A DNA stretch of 64,000 nt, taken from Flaccisagitta enflata. Lineage: Eukaryota; Chaetognatha; Sagittoidea; Aphragmophora. Every line of letters begins with the position of its first letter. Position 1 is the stretch's first letter. The notes under the pieces were generated by a model. That model did no database searches, was not told the origin of the DNA, and was given only the letters and a program-made list of their open reading frames with translations. Shown one piece after another: positions 1 through 16,880 of this stretch. The stretch covers positions 76,570,001-76,634,000 of the forward strand of contig OZ231126.1 in assembly GCA_965153355.1 (NCBI GenBank), read 5' to 3'. The position numbers were made by a program, and so were the translations under genes.

Positions 1-3388
<3,388 letters not shown>

Positions 3389-4415
3389 GACGAACTGATC
3401 GTTGCCAGTCTTTGACGGGATGGAGGTAAGTGTAATTAGGATGCGACGCTATCATATATCAAGTGGAGGCAATTGTGTCATCGTTTGTGAACAATTTGCA
3501 TCAAGTGCACTTGATCGATTTCCATTTCATTGTTACACTTCGAAAGACGTGTTTTCTTTATCAATTCAAAGAACTCTTTCCAGACATGTTTTTATTTCAT
3601 TCGCTTTTACGATTTTTTTTGTTCCTCAATTCCTTCAATTCATCCAAAGTTTTCTTTTTTTTTCATCATAGAATTTGTTTTCCCTATATTTTCTCCTTTC
3701 TTTTTTTTTCATTCTTTCTTTTTCATTCTTTCTTTCTCCATTTCACGCATGATTGAATTCCCAGAAGTTTTTGTTTTCTTTATTTTTCCTTCACTTTCTT
3801 CGCTTCATTTCAGCTAAGATTTCGTTTTCCCTTCTTTGGTTATTGTTGTTGTAATCCTGTCTTTGTTGGCGTTTTTATTCCCCACTCTAAATTTTCTTCA
3901 TGTTGCCTTGTCTTTTTACGTTTTTGAGGTTCTGAAACATGACCATCACCCACCAGCTCGTCTCGTAGATTTCATCCTCATCAAATTTTTTGAATTTTTT
4001 ATAACATCAGCATTTGTCAATCTGGAAAAGAAAGAAACATTGATTAAAATCAAAGCAATTTGATGTGATCCTCATTCTTCAGTGCAGTCCAGAAACCATG
4101 TGACCAGCAAGATTTGGTGTGCCGCGCTGAGGGGGTACTAGGAAAAAGAGTATACAAGATATGCGCATTTCTATAAAATCATGTCAAGTTCTTTAGTTCT
4201 CCAAGTGTATGCAAAACTAAAAACTTTCATAACTACCTTTACAAACGTTCGCTCGCGATCAATATTTCAAATTCCATCGTAAAACCTAATACGGGGAACC
4301 GATTGACTACCGCCCAAAATTGACTGACGCCGTCAAACCGTCACATTTGACTTGTTCAATTGTTATAAATCCAATGAGAAAATAATTGTGTTTCTTTTCT
4401 GGCGACCTCTCCCTG

Positions 4416-4521
<106 letters not shown>

Positions 4522-4635
4522 GGCTCACTTTCTTTCACCAGTACTCTCAATCATTCCCTCAATTCATTCGGGCCGAAACTGTACTGCCCAAAACGACTTT
4601 GTTTTAAGAACAAAAAAAAAATGGTAAAATTAAAC

Positions 4636-4857
4636 AGGTCGCCCAAGGGCAATATGTGGTCAGCGATACCCGTTGCCCTGCTTTGCATGATTGTGAATTT
4701 GTGTGAGGGGGAGCAGGGCAGCGGCCTCAAAGGGGACAAAGTCCTGGCCTGATGGGGAAGGGGGGACAGACGGACGAATGGTGGAACGGATAGACAAACA
4801 AAAGTCCCCCTGTGTTCTACAGGACTTCGTCCCCTTCGGGACCGCTGCCCAAAAACA
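4636..4857 (+). mobile_element. Family B element without the 20-bp array
   Basis: Same plan but arms changed together: left GGGCAGCGGCCTC...AAAGTCCTG, right CAGGACTTCGTCCCC...CCGCTGCCC. The 5' stem is GTTGCCCTGCT...AGCAGGGCAGC. Confidence 0.62.
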
Positions 4858-4936
4858 TATAAAAAAAGAAAAAGAACAATCAAAACAGAGAGAGAGAGAG
4901 AGAGAGAGCGAGAGCGAGAGCGAGAGCGAGAGCGAG

Positions 4937-4989
<53 letters not shown>

Positions 4990-5318
4990 AAAGAGAGAGA
5001 GAGAGCAAAGAGAGAGAGAGAGAGAGAGCAAAGAGAGATGTGGGGAAGGGCCTTGTAGGTCCATTTTGCACAGATCGTCAAACTGACAAATGAAAGATCT
5101 CGTAAAAAGCTATGAGCTCTGTTTTAACCATTGATATAAATAATGGAGTTGACTTCTAACGTATCAATTCTTTGTAACATGCCTATGCATTAACATGCAT
5201 ATTAACAATACAATGGAGCAAGACATTATCACTAGGCACTTCTTAACGCGATTATGACAATCTAGTCTCTACTCCATCTCCATTTCCGTACTTGTCGCCA
5301 CCACCACTACAAAAACAA

Positions 5319-5441
<123 letters not shown>

Positions 5442-5454
5442 AAACAAAAACAAC

Positions 5455-5530
5455 GAAAACAGAAAATTAAGGATTGTGGCCTTGCATGATACTTGTATCT
5501 TATTTGAAACTCTATTTAATTAACAATGAA

Positions 5531-5617
<87 letters not shown>

Positions 5618-5752
5618 CGACAACAACGACAACAACGACAACAACGACAACAACGACGACAACAAAAACAAAAACAAAAACAGAAAATTAAGGATTGTGG
5701 CCTTGCATGATACTTGTATCTTATTTGAAACTCTATTTAATTAACAATGAAA
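5455..5752 (+). repeat. 224-bp tandem duplication including an AAC microsatellite
   Basis: The block AGAAAATTAAGGATTGTGGC to TTAATTAACAATGAAAAACA occurs at 5460-5535 and 5681-5757 with an (AAC)n tract before each. Confidence 0.8.
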
Positions 5753-6727
5753 AACATATTTTTTAAGTGTGCATGATTGTTAAATCATTCTTTTTATCCA
5801 AATCGATTAAGGAAATGATTTTGCGTCGATTAAGCGAATAAGCGTGCCCACTTGCAGATTGATTTAAGCCCGATTTGAATTTCAAATCGATTAACTTTAA
5901 CATAATGTACATTGGTTGCGTCCACACTTCTGAGGATATGAAGTAGTGAAAGAAATACACAAACCACCCTCTTTAGGCCACATGGTATTCTTTTTAGCCA
6001 GAAGGCTCAAAAAATCCAATTGGCTTCAATGATTTATCATTGCAAAACAGACGTCGCGTCTTGCCTACCTCAGACCCCCCCCCCCCCCCAAAAAAAAAAA
6101 GAAGAAAAGAAGAAAAAAAATCAAATGTCAGTAAATCTGCTGGGAGGTTCGTCTGTTAGTCTTGTCAGTCCGGACTGACGAACATAGCAAGTAATAGAGG
6201 CGCGTGCTGCACTGCCTCAACCAAAAATTTCAAAATACACATCGGCTCACGCATACCTTTACATACACCGGCGCAAAATACCCCTCGACAAGAGAATTAT
6301 GCACCAACCAACTGACCGACCGTCGTATAGACCGATACAGCAGTGATTTACAAAATTGTAGTGAAAAAGCTGACACAAAAACCACCGCATGTTCGGCAAT
6401 TGTAATGTCAATTAAGTCGTATCGTTTAAGAACAAAAAATAAACAAAGGAGGTGTTGATTTAATCACTGGCCATTGCATTCCCAAGAAACCGAAAGAATG
6501 ACCACAAAGGAAAAAGAAGAATTGAATGAGAAAAATTTTCGCGAGGGAGTTGTATTGAGTTGAATATTTTTCTTTTTTTTTCTTTTTTTTTTGTAATTGA
6601 AAATTCAGGGGAAAAAAACTTTATTTACGAGAGTGTGACTTCCGCAGTCAACGAAACGATACGAAAAAGGATATTTTGAAAGAGACGAAAATACGAATTT
6701 GACTATGAGAATTCATGAATTAAAAAA

Positions 6728-6788
<61 letters not shown>

Positions 6789-6967
6789 GCAGAATGGATT
6801 CCTTTGATGGTTTGTGAATGGTTTTGCGGAGAACGTTGGAACGGTGAAAAAAGTTTTTTAAGAATTACGGTTGCAGGAGAGAAAAAAAACCATCCCATGA
6901 ATAGAGCCTTGAAAATGAATGAAGGACAGCAAACCCAGAGCAAAGAGAGAGAGAGAGAGAGAGAGAG

Positions 6968-7036
<69 letters not shown>

Positions 7037-8119
7037 AAGAGAGTGTGCAGACATATACATGGACAGCCAGACTCATTCAGACAGAGAGATTGATAGACAG
7101 AAAACAGAGATTTTCCCAGTTTTACATCTTCATCGATGACCTGGCACTAAACCAGTTGGACAGATATGTAACCGGACAGATAAACTAAGAGACAGACAAT
7201 AGGCAGTCAGACACCGGACAGACTAATAAATGAACAGAAAGACAAACAAAACGATGTGGAAAAACAATCCCATTCTCTCAGAGGGACACTTTAACTTTGC
7301 TCTCTCTCTCTCTCTCTCTCGGGGGTTACGGCATGCTTGATGCGCAGTTTGACTCAGTGAGAGATGCTTTGGATGTCATGAGACCCCCACGATGAAAGAT
7401 TTCTATGACGCTTTGTTAGGATATTTTCCCGAAAATGTTATATGCAGTCGTTTAGATCGATTCTTTGCCGAGGGAAGAGACGGAGGAGGAGAGAGAGAAG
7501 AAGAAGGAAGAAGAAGGGTCGCGTTTAAGGGAGGGGAAGACAACTCAGAGAGGACAGGCGGGAAATAAGTCCGGATGGGGGGGGGGGGGGGTAGGATCAT
7601 GATAATCGTAACATTGTGACTTGATGACTGGTGAAACTTTCCCAAAAAGTTCAACGTTTTGAAAATATTCAGCCCAAAACTATCAGTGGCCAATCCTACT
7701 AAATGGCCTTACTGACCCTCACTATGCGCAACCCGCCTCATACCTAACATCACGAGTTTTTATCGACTATGCGTTGAGACGATCAGCTTTAAGTTCCATG
7801 CATTTAACCCAGGTATACTTTCTTGGAGGCCAGAAAAGGTTTTAAACCCCCGACATGACAGCCATGCTCATGAGTCATGAACGGTGTCGTGTGAGCAACC
7901 GCGGCACATGATAGAGTCGTGTTATCTTCGATTTCATCATATGCGTATGGAGATTTTTTTCATATTTATACAAATCGATTTCAAAAATTGCATCAGCGGG
8001 CATTCTTTAAATGAAAAAAACTCTGACAAACAAATGTAATAAGAAAAAAAAACCTTTAATGACACCGATTGTTTTTAAGCATCTTCAAAAAATTGCATCC
8101 CCGTAAAAATATCCAGAAT

Positions 8120-8895
8120 CGGTCAGGGATCCGGTTAGAGAAAATCTCAATTCTAAGGGTTTGAAAAAAAAAAAAAAACATTAGATGCCTCACGGTTACA
8201 GGGGAACAAAAAGGCTGTAGAACACGATTCTGATATTAATTTTGACCTAAGCAGGCCAAAAAAATTAGAAACAGTTTTGTTAAAATTGTGTTTTCTTTGT
8301 AAAAACGCTAATTTTGAAAGCGTTTTTGAATTAATATGGACTGAAATTGATGTATTTGATTATTTGTACCAATGTGATTCAATTTTGGTGTGTTTCCACG
8401 ATTTTTGCTAATTTTGAAAATTTGCACTGATCTCATTTGCGCTGTGGTTTCGCGTTTTTTCGTTTATACTTGTGCATGTTTTTAAGTACGTCGATAAAAT
8501 TCATACTGACACTATATCTTACCCTAAGAAACTGTGACCAAGAAATATCGGTTTTTTGTTTTTATTTTGGAGTCGTTTCTTGTTTTAGGGATTTTAACGC
8601 TATTTTTGAACCTCTTAGACCTATTCAAAATCGTTCTAGGTTCACTCAAATATCAATTGCTATTGGTACTTTATGTTTCTGTAAAAAAAAAGTCAGAAAT
8701 GTTTAGTTTTATCTTTTATTTTTTATGAAAAGATACATTGTTACAGCCTAACCGTTTCTAATTTTTTAGCTCAGTTAGGACAAAGTAAGATATCGAATCA
8801 TATTCTACAGCCTTTTTAGGTCCCCTGTGCAAAAATCTGTGAGGTGTCCATTTTTTTTTTTTATTTAAGCTTTTTGCAACCGGGATCCCTGACCG
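8120..8895. mobile_element. 776-bp foldback element with GAAT target duplication
   Basis: Ends CGGTCAGGGATC...GATCCCTGACCG, flanked on both sides by GAAT (8116-8119, 8896-8899). Terminal inverted repeats extend imperfectly about 150 bases (shared AAAAAGGCTGTAGAA and AATTAGAAAC blocks). No transposase ORF. A 4-bp duplication fits several DNA transposon superfamilies, so I do not assign one. Confidence 0.65.
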
Positions 8896-9669
8896 GAATT
8901 GTTTCTTTCTCTTGACGAGACGAAAATATCATAAAAATTCTCTCGCAAAGAAAATTTAAAAAGTTGTAAAAGACGTTATCCCATGAGACAATGAGGATTG
9001 GCTTATTTCAACAGCAACGAGGGGGGCCTTAAATGTGGGACATTGACGGAAGGATTCAGATGGAATAAAACTTTGGAACGAAAAGTTGTTGTGACTCGGG
9101 ATGTGCCCCGGATGTGACTTGAGCTTGTTGTGACTCGGATGCCGTTACTAAGAAGCTTTTCAGGGTCGCTGACTCGTAATTAAACAAGGACGGTATGCCC
9201 ACGGATGCGTGTTCGGAGAATTAGCTGAAGCCGAAGCTGAAAAGCTGTGCCTTTGACTGAAAACTGTCGCCCTGATCTTAATTTTACAGTTACTGTCATT
9301 TAGTCAGTCAAAACAGGGGAGAAAGGGCGATTTTCAATCGTGTTAATGTGGGTTTTTTTTTCTGTCTTTTTTTCACCCTTTTTTGTCGTTTGAGTGTTTT
9401 GAATGATTTGTACTTATCTACAGATCGAAAGTGTCAAATGAGATGTAAGTGACTGAGACGAAAAGAACTCGAAAAAGACAAAAAAATTGGCTCGCGGATT
9501 TATTGGTTAAAGGTTGTGGCACCGGAGACAAAACACAAACTCATCTGGTTCAAATTGATGTTGACCTTTAGAGTGTGATGTTTGTGAAATGAGAACTAGA
9601 TGGATGAGAAATAAGACGAAAAAAATGAAAAAAGTATATGAAAGAAGTCGATAAGCCTCACATCAACAG

Positions 9670-10151
9670 AGCAAGACATTCAAGTGTTTGCGTGGACCGG
9701 ATCCAACAAAGGCGATGGCTTCCTCGTCTTCCCTTTGGTTACCTGGGGTAAGAACTTACAAGCTTCTCAAGAGCGCACGTCAAGAGATTGAGCAACAAGG
9801 CCGGATACACGGCCATCAGTTGCGGACGGGTGGGCAGGGGCGGAAATGCGTGTTTTCCCACTTTTTGACTCGATGGTTACGGACGGACTGACGGACCAAC
9901 GGACCGACAGACCGACCGATGGACCGACCGACGGACCGACCGACGGACGGACAAAGCCTCTTATAGAGTTGCGTGTCCGCAACTAAAAATATGCCTTACA
10001 CTGTAGCTATTTTTTTCTCATGTAAAAATAACTACAAAATCTTTCATGGAACAGTAAGTTGTGTGACTTATGGCGGGCAAGCCTTATTAGCGGGTGCGCT
10101 CTAGCCGTGCTCCTCTGTGTGGCAAAAATGATCAATAATGTTTTCATCCCT

Positions 10152-10243
<92 letters not shown>

Positions 10244-13200
10244 AGGAACCGACTACATCATCCCGTCATTTGATCCGATAACGTCCAGCCATTCGCAAGT
10301 AGCGGTAAACCAATTCAATCATTGTCCACGTATGTTCTTTTTTGCTGGTTTCAGCTAGGGTGTATGCTATGGCACTGAAAACAAGAATATTCAAAAATCA
10401 AAACCAATCTGTTAAACCGTACATCATTATTATTCTCGTGGTTATCCATGAAAGTAGATGTCAATGCCCCGTCCCTGTTGGGGCTCAATAGGTCTTTTTT
10501 GTATTTCGTTTTTGATACTTGTGTCTCGGGTTAAGATATATATGCAATTTTCGATTCAATTCAAACAGGTTGCTTCATATGCAAACAATACTCAAGTAGA
10601 TATCGTTTTACCGCGTACTGGCGGAGGTTGTACTTCGAGTCAGTATTCTTTTACTCTCGGCGTTGGAGATGCTTATCAACTGCAATGCGATTTTGACATC
10701 ACCGGAGCTAAGGTAAAGAACTCTGGGATCATGTTTGGAATAATATCTGAAGATAGATATCTGTGTACCAAGTGTGTTTGGGCCTTCCCTTTCCACTTTT
10801 ACAGAATTTATTTAATGAATCTTAATGGGAATCAGTAGAGATAGGTACTTCATGATGTACTTAATCTTATTAGCTGTCTCAGTGTAACCATCTTTATCTT
10901 CGATTTTCTTTTGCTCCTCATCTTCTTCAATCTTCATCAAGATCAACTCTAGTCAGGCCGTGGGTGTCTTCGGGGGCACATCCTGCGCTCACGTTTCCAG
11001 CGACCCGTCAACCTCGGCGACCAGCTCCAACTGCCAGCAGTTGACGGAGCAGATTCCTCCGACGAGGTCTTGGGGATCCACTTTTGCCGTCAAGTCGACA
11101 GAGTCTGACAGCGGAGACATCATCAAAGTCGTCGTCAAGGAAACTACCAACGTCACCGTCACGACAGCATCGGGAACCAATGTGGTGCTTGTGACGGGGG
11201 GAGGGGAGACGACCAATTTTAGTAAGTTATAAAGAAAACGATAAAGAAAAAGAAAGAAGAAAGAACTAACCTTGGGGAAATAAAAAATGGCGGAATTTTG
11301 AAAACTAATTCTATCTACCTCAAATTGAGAAAAACAAATAAAAATCGGTGATGTTTAGAAAGCTCTTCGAAAGAACTTTCATTTGAGTTGTGTCTGGAAA
11401 CTCTGGCTCAAACCGTTTAAAAGTTAAAGCTATTTGAATGAGACTACCCCTTTTCTTTTCTGACCTCATGTCAAGAATGATTGCTCAAAAATGAATATCA
11501 AAGGACCATAGAAAAACTTCTCTGATTTTGATGAAATTTGAACTGGAAGCAATACATACCTTCATTTAACAGCTCCTAAAAAATTATCCAAATCGGACAA
11601 TTTTTTATGTCCTTTTTGTCATAAGAAAGATTTTGAAATTTTCAAGAAAAACCCGAGGTAATGAGATAACAAAATTTTTCTTTTTAGATTATTTTCGCTA
11701 TGAAAATTTGACAAAAATCACATCAAATTCATGACGGTTTTGAAGCTCTGGGAAGGATCTTTAGGCTGTATCATCAAAGAAAATGTTTTTTTAAGACAGT
11801 AGTGATTTAAACGCAACTATAGCGAAGGATGTCAATGTTGGTCTGTTTTTCTGAGATCTGGAAGAAAAAAAGTATGAAAACCATAGTAAAAATCATCCGA
11901 TTAACACAAAAAATGATTTGGTATGAAGAATATACCATAAAACCACAAAAAACCAATATAAAGCTTGTCGCAATAACGGATTAAGTCTTATTCATTTCAT
12001 AACGAATAAAATTTTCACTATTCCTCCTTTGCATATCAGACTTAGAAAATAACCATTTTTAACTCATTTCCTTACCTCAACCAACTTTTCATTTTCTGGA
12101 CATCTGATTTCAAAATCAAAAAAAAACTATCGGTTCATAGTCTGATTGCATCACTCATCTACAAATTTGCCTTTTTTTCTTTGAGTTTATACCAGAAAAT
12201 GCTCAATGACTCCTTTGAGGTTATTTTATTATGCCCTGGTTATTTGTTGAATTTTGTTGAAAAATAACAGTCATTGCCCCAACTACTTTTGGTAAGCAGT
12301 TTGTTTTTGGGTCAGATTGAGAAGAAATGTTTTCCAGATACTGTTTCATGGAAAACTAGGAGTGGTGCGCGTATTAACTAGTCAGCGAGGGTTCACAAGG
12401 TCCTCTTCCATTTATTTCAGTTTGGGTATAGTGAGGGATATTGTTATATATTGAAATATTAGATTGATCGCGTAATCAGTCAAGGCGGACCTGATGTAAC
12501 AAGGCCGGATACACGGCCATCAGTTGCGGACGAGTGGGCAGGGGCGGATATGCGCGTTTTCCCACTTTTCGACTCAATGGTTATGGATGGACCAACCAAT
12601 GGACGGACGGACAAAGCCTCTTATAGAGTTGCGTGTCCGCAACTTAAAATCAGCTCAATTGGATCATGTTTACAGATTTTACAGCTATCTTTAATAAACA
12701 AAAATCATGTAAATTAGTTATTGGGCAAAACTTAAAAGAGCTGTAAAACCTGTAAAAATAGTCCGATTGAGCTGAAGTTTGAGAGAGGCAAATATTTTCA
12801 CTCAATGGAGCAACTTTTAATTAGCCTTAATATCAGATATTTTATGATACAAATAAAATTAAGATACCTAAATTCTCTCCTCCCGTCTAGGTCGTCATTG
12901 CTCCCATCGTACTGTAGTCATCCTTGGACCAAGGATCGCACATGGTCCGATGCCCTGCTTGTAGCGATCAGTCAAAGAAGTGGAATGAGAGCAGGGCAGT
13001 GGCCCCACGGGACCAATGTCCCGAAGAACACAGGGCAGAATTTTCAGATGTCCTAAGAGCTAATCAAAGGCTTCGAGGGCTGATTTGAGTGCTTGAAGGG
13101 AAGATATTGGGCAATTGCGGGGTGAAAGGGCTCAAATGAGGCGTAAACGAAGATCAAATTTCATGAGTCAAACCAACTTTTTCAATATTCTAAATTTTAC

Positions 13201-16200
13201 TGATTTGGATTTTTTTCATCAAAAAATGTAACTGTTATAACGTATTCATTTTAATTTTGCATGGAAAAGCAAGGGTAGATAGAAAAAAGAGTGCTGAGAA
13301 AGTGAAATGCCTTAATAATACTAGGTTTTCTTTTACTAATAAGATAATTCTAAACAACAAAACTATAAATTTCATTTAAGAAATTATAATTTGGTCATTG
13401 ATATAGCTATAGAAAGAGTCTGAAACCGAAACTTTGCCTTTGTTTGCACCCCGACGTATGAGAAACGGGATGAGGGCAAAAAGAAAAAGAACAAGGCCGG
13501 ATACACGGCCATCAGTTGCGGACGGGTGGGCAGGGGCGGAAATGCAACTGTCCGCAACTAAAAATTTTCTAAAACACTAGTTTTCCCACTTTTCGACTCA
13601 TGCTGACAGACAGACCAACTGACAGACAGACGGACAGACAAAGAAAAAGAAAAAGAAAAAGAAAAAGAAAAAGAAAAAGAAACATAAGAAACATAAGGAT
13701 AAGTAGAAGCAGATGAACAAGAATGGGAAAAATATGATGAAGAAAAAGAAAAAAAAAAGAACAAGCCGGCGATGCGTCATGACCGAGTCCCTGTCCTGGA
13801 ATGTGTCCCTGTCCTGGCTGTGTGGAATGAATTTCGCTCTGAGTGTGATACATGAAGAAAGATAGATCTACAGACAGACTGACTGCCAAAATAACTGACA
13901 CTTCAATCCAAAGAGCTTCTGAAAACTAAATTGATATAGATACGGCCGAGAAATGCGTTTTTTGCATGGATGTAATGGACATACAGACATACAGACCGTA
14001 TAGACCATCGGACGGACAGACCCTTCTATAGAGATGCGAGGACGCATCCAAAAAGACGAAAAAGAAAAAGGATGAAAAATTGTGAATGGTTATGGAAATG
14101 GAAATTAAAATGAACCGAAAAAGTAATGACAGCGGCAATGGGAAGTACAGTAACACCCTACTATAACGGATCCCCGATTTTAAAAATCCACCTATAACAG
14201 ACGTTTAGTTGTGATCCCTTCATGTCATTTCTAGGTGCGACAAAGCACCTCTATAACTGGCTGTGTCCGTTGGTCGGTTGGTCTGTCTGTCTGTTGGTCG
14301 GGTAACGACGATCCACACGCTGTACATTGATGATATTGTATCCGCTCTACTTGTTTACATTCTTTCTTTTAGCATTGGAGAAGAACCAACTAGGATCTGT
14401 GGTTTGTTCCTCGGATTGTCTCGTGGTGCAGTTCTCAGAGTATTCCGGTTCGCTTATGCCTACGATGATGCTGGTCCCAGCATTATCACAATATTCCAAA
14501 ACTATTGCCGTCACCGTTCCATACTTAAGAGAGGACATAGGCACCAGCAAACATTATTTGCAAGTATGTGCGAGCCAACTTTTTAATCATTCATTGTGTC
14601 TTCACCATTTTTCACCTCATGCACGTGACCCGAATATAACTACTGAAATATCAGCTGTCCAGCAATTTTTGCACCTGTTAAATCGTGAAAAAAAAACGAT
14701 ATGAGGAAGTAGCCTAAGGATGTCAAGATACCTCAATATTTATCTTATCTTAATGGGTGAACTAAAAGTACGCTTTCTATAGTTGAGCTTTATGTGTTAC
14801 AGATGAGAAAATTAAAGGGCGATTTTTGAACTGGAGGGAAAGAATAGGAGTAATCATATGACTGAAGTTAGTTCACAGTCAAAAATTACTTGACATTCAT
14901 TAATTAATACAGAACAATATTTTTGAACAATTTAAGTCACAAGTTTTTCATGAAATTGTAATTTTTAATGTATCATTTTTTCATTGATTGGGAAAAAATT
15001 CGATGTCAGTCCTCGACTTTTTGACGTTTTTGAGAGAAACATGGTTTTTATTTTCTTATGCGGAAGTTGAACATCTCCACCGAGCGAATGTGGCCTCAAA
15101 TGAAATTGATAGGGTAAGTAAATTTGATAATTCTCTTTCATTTGGCGCCAAGCAGAATGCTCTATGGCAAATATTTTTTTCGTTATGAATTTCTAAAGAT
15201 TTATTTACGAAAAATTCAAATTAAATCATTTCGATTTTTTATGATTTTCAGTAAGATCAATAAAGCAGTGTATTAAAGTTTGTTTGAGCATGCAAATACA
15301 AGAAAACATATTCATGAGCATATCTGCTCATCTGCGAGGGTGTTTTTGAGCATTTTAGCTCATTTAGCTCAGTCTGTTTTTCTGATTTAAAATGCGATAA
15401 ATGAATAAATGTTTTTATACATGTTTGAACTGGCAAATACAAGAAAGCATGTCAGTGAGCAGAGTGCTCATCCGTGAGGGTGTTTTTAAGTAATTTAGCT
15501 CATTTAGCTCATTTAGCTTACTCTTTTTATCGGATCTTTAATAGGAAGAATAAATTGATATTATGATTTCAGCATAGAAGAAAGCATGGCAGTGAACAGA
15601 GCTGGTTGTCTGGTTGAATTATTTTAAATATTTCAGCTCATCTAGCTCATTTGGCTTTCTCTGATTTAACAAATCTAACAAATAAAAAATATTGCAGTGA
15701 CTGAAGACAAAAGTTTTGCGAAAAGTGACCAATGCTTACGACTTTTTTCCTCACAGCGACAGCTGCCATTACTGGTAAGCTTCAAAGGGAATGTCAAATG
15801 ATTTTTGACTAACGATTATCTTTAATTTTACCTGATATTGGATCATTTGGATATAAACTCTTAGTTTTTTCCCCCAGTTGAAAAAAAAATCACCCTGTAC
15901 GTCTGGTTTTGGCTAACGCAGGTGATGGTCAAAAGTGTGTGGAAGTCGACGCTTTACGTTAATGATACAACTACTCCAGTCGCTTTGGGCTCGGTGGGTG
16001 GGTGGACAAGTGTGCCTGGCCTACCAGATTACGAGATACTTACTTACGAGGTAATGAATCTTGCCTGTTTCATTTATTCAATATTTTTACATCCAGGAAT
16101 CGAAATCATCAACCATAATTGCATAAGTTTTTCTTCATGCGCAAATTTTGTGATACACTGATCAGCCATCATTTTGTACCCACTTTTGAAATTGTACCAG

Positions 16201-16380
16201 TTTTTAACGCTTGGCTCTCATCGACTGAGTAATCGTAATTGTGACGCAATTTTTGGCGCTACCGTCCATGGATTCGACACCACGTCGATTGCGGATAAGC
16301 GCAGTTACGCATATCCGGCTGGAATGAAACTAAAAGTTAACGACGTCGTCAAAGAGTTCCTAACAGGAGGAGGAGGCTGA
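9670..16380 (+). CDS. IgGFc-binding-protein (FCGBP-like) domain protein, 3' seven exons
   Basis: Seven exons join in one frame with GT-AG borders: 9670-9747, 10246-10304 (or 10298), 10569-10712, 10942-11221, 14373-14563, 15922-16050 and 16201-16380 (TGA). All phases agree, giving about 350 residues. The protein matches the IgGFc-binding N-terminal domain in order: GDGFLVFPLVTWGTDY, then VGVFGGTSCAHV, QLTEQIPPTRSWG, SGDIIKVVVKETTNVTVT, SDCLVVQFSEY, MMLVPALSQY, GSHRL, FGATVHGF and SYAYPAGM. Family members are secreted, Cys-rich mucus or coat proteins; this one stops soon after the PAGM motif with a GGGG tail, so no VWD or TIL domains follow in the same reading frame. The first part of the domain and the signal peptide must lie upstream of 9670; I did not find those exons. 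Introns carry several family A repeats. Exon 2's acceptor lies 4-5 bases after a (CT)45 tract. Confidence 0.85.
9795..9989 (+). mobile_element. Family A element in an IgGFc-binding gene intron
   Basis: Complete; 5' arm AGTTGCGGAC, 3' hairpin AGTTGCGTGTCCGCAACT. Starts 47 bases after the exon 1 donor. Confidence 0.75.
10152..10241 (+). repeat. (CT)n tract at an IgGFc exon acceptor
   Basis: About 45 CT units, then GTCAG and exon 2 of the IgGFc gene. Confidence 0.93.
12499..12646 (+). mobile_element. Family A element in an IgGFc-binding gene intron
   Basis: Complete, short array; arms AGTTGCGGAC and GTCCGCAACT. Confidence 0.72.
12925..13056 (+). mobile_element. Family B element, 5' part
   Basis: Stem GATGCCCTGCTT...GAGCAGGGCAGTGG, then GGCCCCACGGGACCAATGTC; no array and no full right arm. 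Confidence 0.5.
13148..13456. mobile_element. Divergent copy of the CAGTGCAAACGAAG MITE
   Basis: Left GTAAACGAAGATCAAATTTC and right CTTTGCCTTTGTTTGCAC match the ends at 17363-17955. It lies in the fourth visible IgGFc-gene intron. Confidence 0.45.
13491..13640 (+). mobile_element. Family A element, internally rearranged
   Basis: The 5' end and arm AGTTGCGGAC are followed after only about 35 bases by the 3' arm GTCCGCAACTAAAAA; the usual middle block (TTTCCCACTTTTCGACTCA) and the GACAGACA array come afterwards. The order is therefore changed relative to other copies. Confidence 0.6.
13936..14056 (+). mobile_element. Family A relative with GATGCG hairpin
   Basis: The end reads TATAGAGATGCGAGGACGCATCCAAAAA, a hairpin GATGCG/CGCATC in the usual position after a GACATACAGACC-type array. 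The 5' part is degenerate. Confidence 0.45.
14230..14305 (-). mobile_element. Family A element, AGGTGC subfamily, 3' end only
   Basis: In reverse, a GACC/GACA array runs into CCAGTTATAGAGGTGCTTTG and GCACCT. This matches the complete copy at 31879. Confidence 0.5.
14988..15770 (+). repeat. Interspersed repeat C, longest copy, with three internal about 130-bp units
   Basis: The first 200 bases (CAGTCCTCGACTTTTTGACG, GGTAAGTAAA, TTTCATTTGGCGCCAA) recur at 24500 and 27120. From 15290 three degenerate units follow, each with GCAAATACAAGAAA, GAGGGTGTTTTT and AGCTCATTTAGCTCA. It lies in the intron between IgGFc exons 5 and 6. Confidence 0.6.
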
Positions 16381-16880
16381 GGAAAATGATAGGAATTGTA
16401 TTATATGAAAGAATGCTACAAAGTATGATGATGATGATTCGCCATCAATTTTTATATGCTTTTATCTACCAAATTTGAGAGTAAATTGCCGTTGACGGAT
16501 ATTGAAGGTTTGAAAACAAAAGATTTGACGTTGCACTCGTCAGAAACGGTCTTACGGAAAATATCGGCATTAATACTTTCAGATGTAGACAAAACAAATG
16601 AACAGTGAGGATTTCGTGTCTTTGGTTCTATTCAATTCGATCTTTGGATGCATGTGTTTTGGAACTAAATAAGGATTATGGAAAATTGTCAATCTTTTGA
16701 CAGTTACTTGAAAATTGAAATGTTACGGTCGAACCCAATTTACATCATAAATTCACTTTACACATGTCTTCTATCTGTGATAACCAAATATGTAAATGAT
16801 CTCTGCTCTTACGGTATTGCTGACAAATGATCTAATCCTTTTTGAAATAAAAATCCTTAACGTTTCTTTCACACTTTTAG

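Larger units (their letters stand above)
11222..14372 (+). other. Large intron of the IgGFc-binding gene
   Basis: AT-rich with no coding signal. It contains family A copies at 12499, 13491, 13936 and 14230, a family B fragment at 12925 and a MITE copy at 13148. Confidence 0.6.

Noticed and set aside
6060-6460. ORF with GACCGACCG-like DNA near 6.3 kb
   Set aside because: Considered as a family A fragment or gene exon, but neither the hairpin end nor splice sites are present.
8437-8728. Phe/Leu-rich ORFs at 8.4-8.7 kb
   Set aside because: They lie inside the 776-bp foldback element, are AT-biased and lack any domain or start context.
14150-14222. ACACCCTACTATAACGGATC as a Tigger/mariner end
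   Set aside because: Only one end is visible and no matching inverted end was found nearby.
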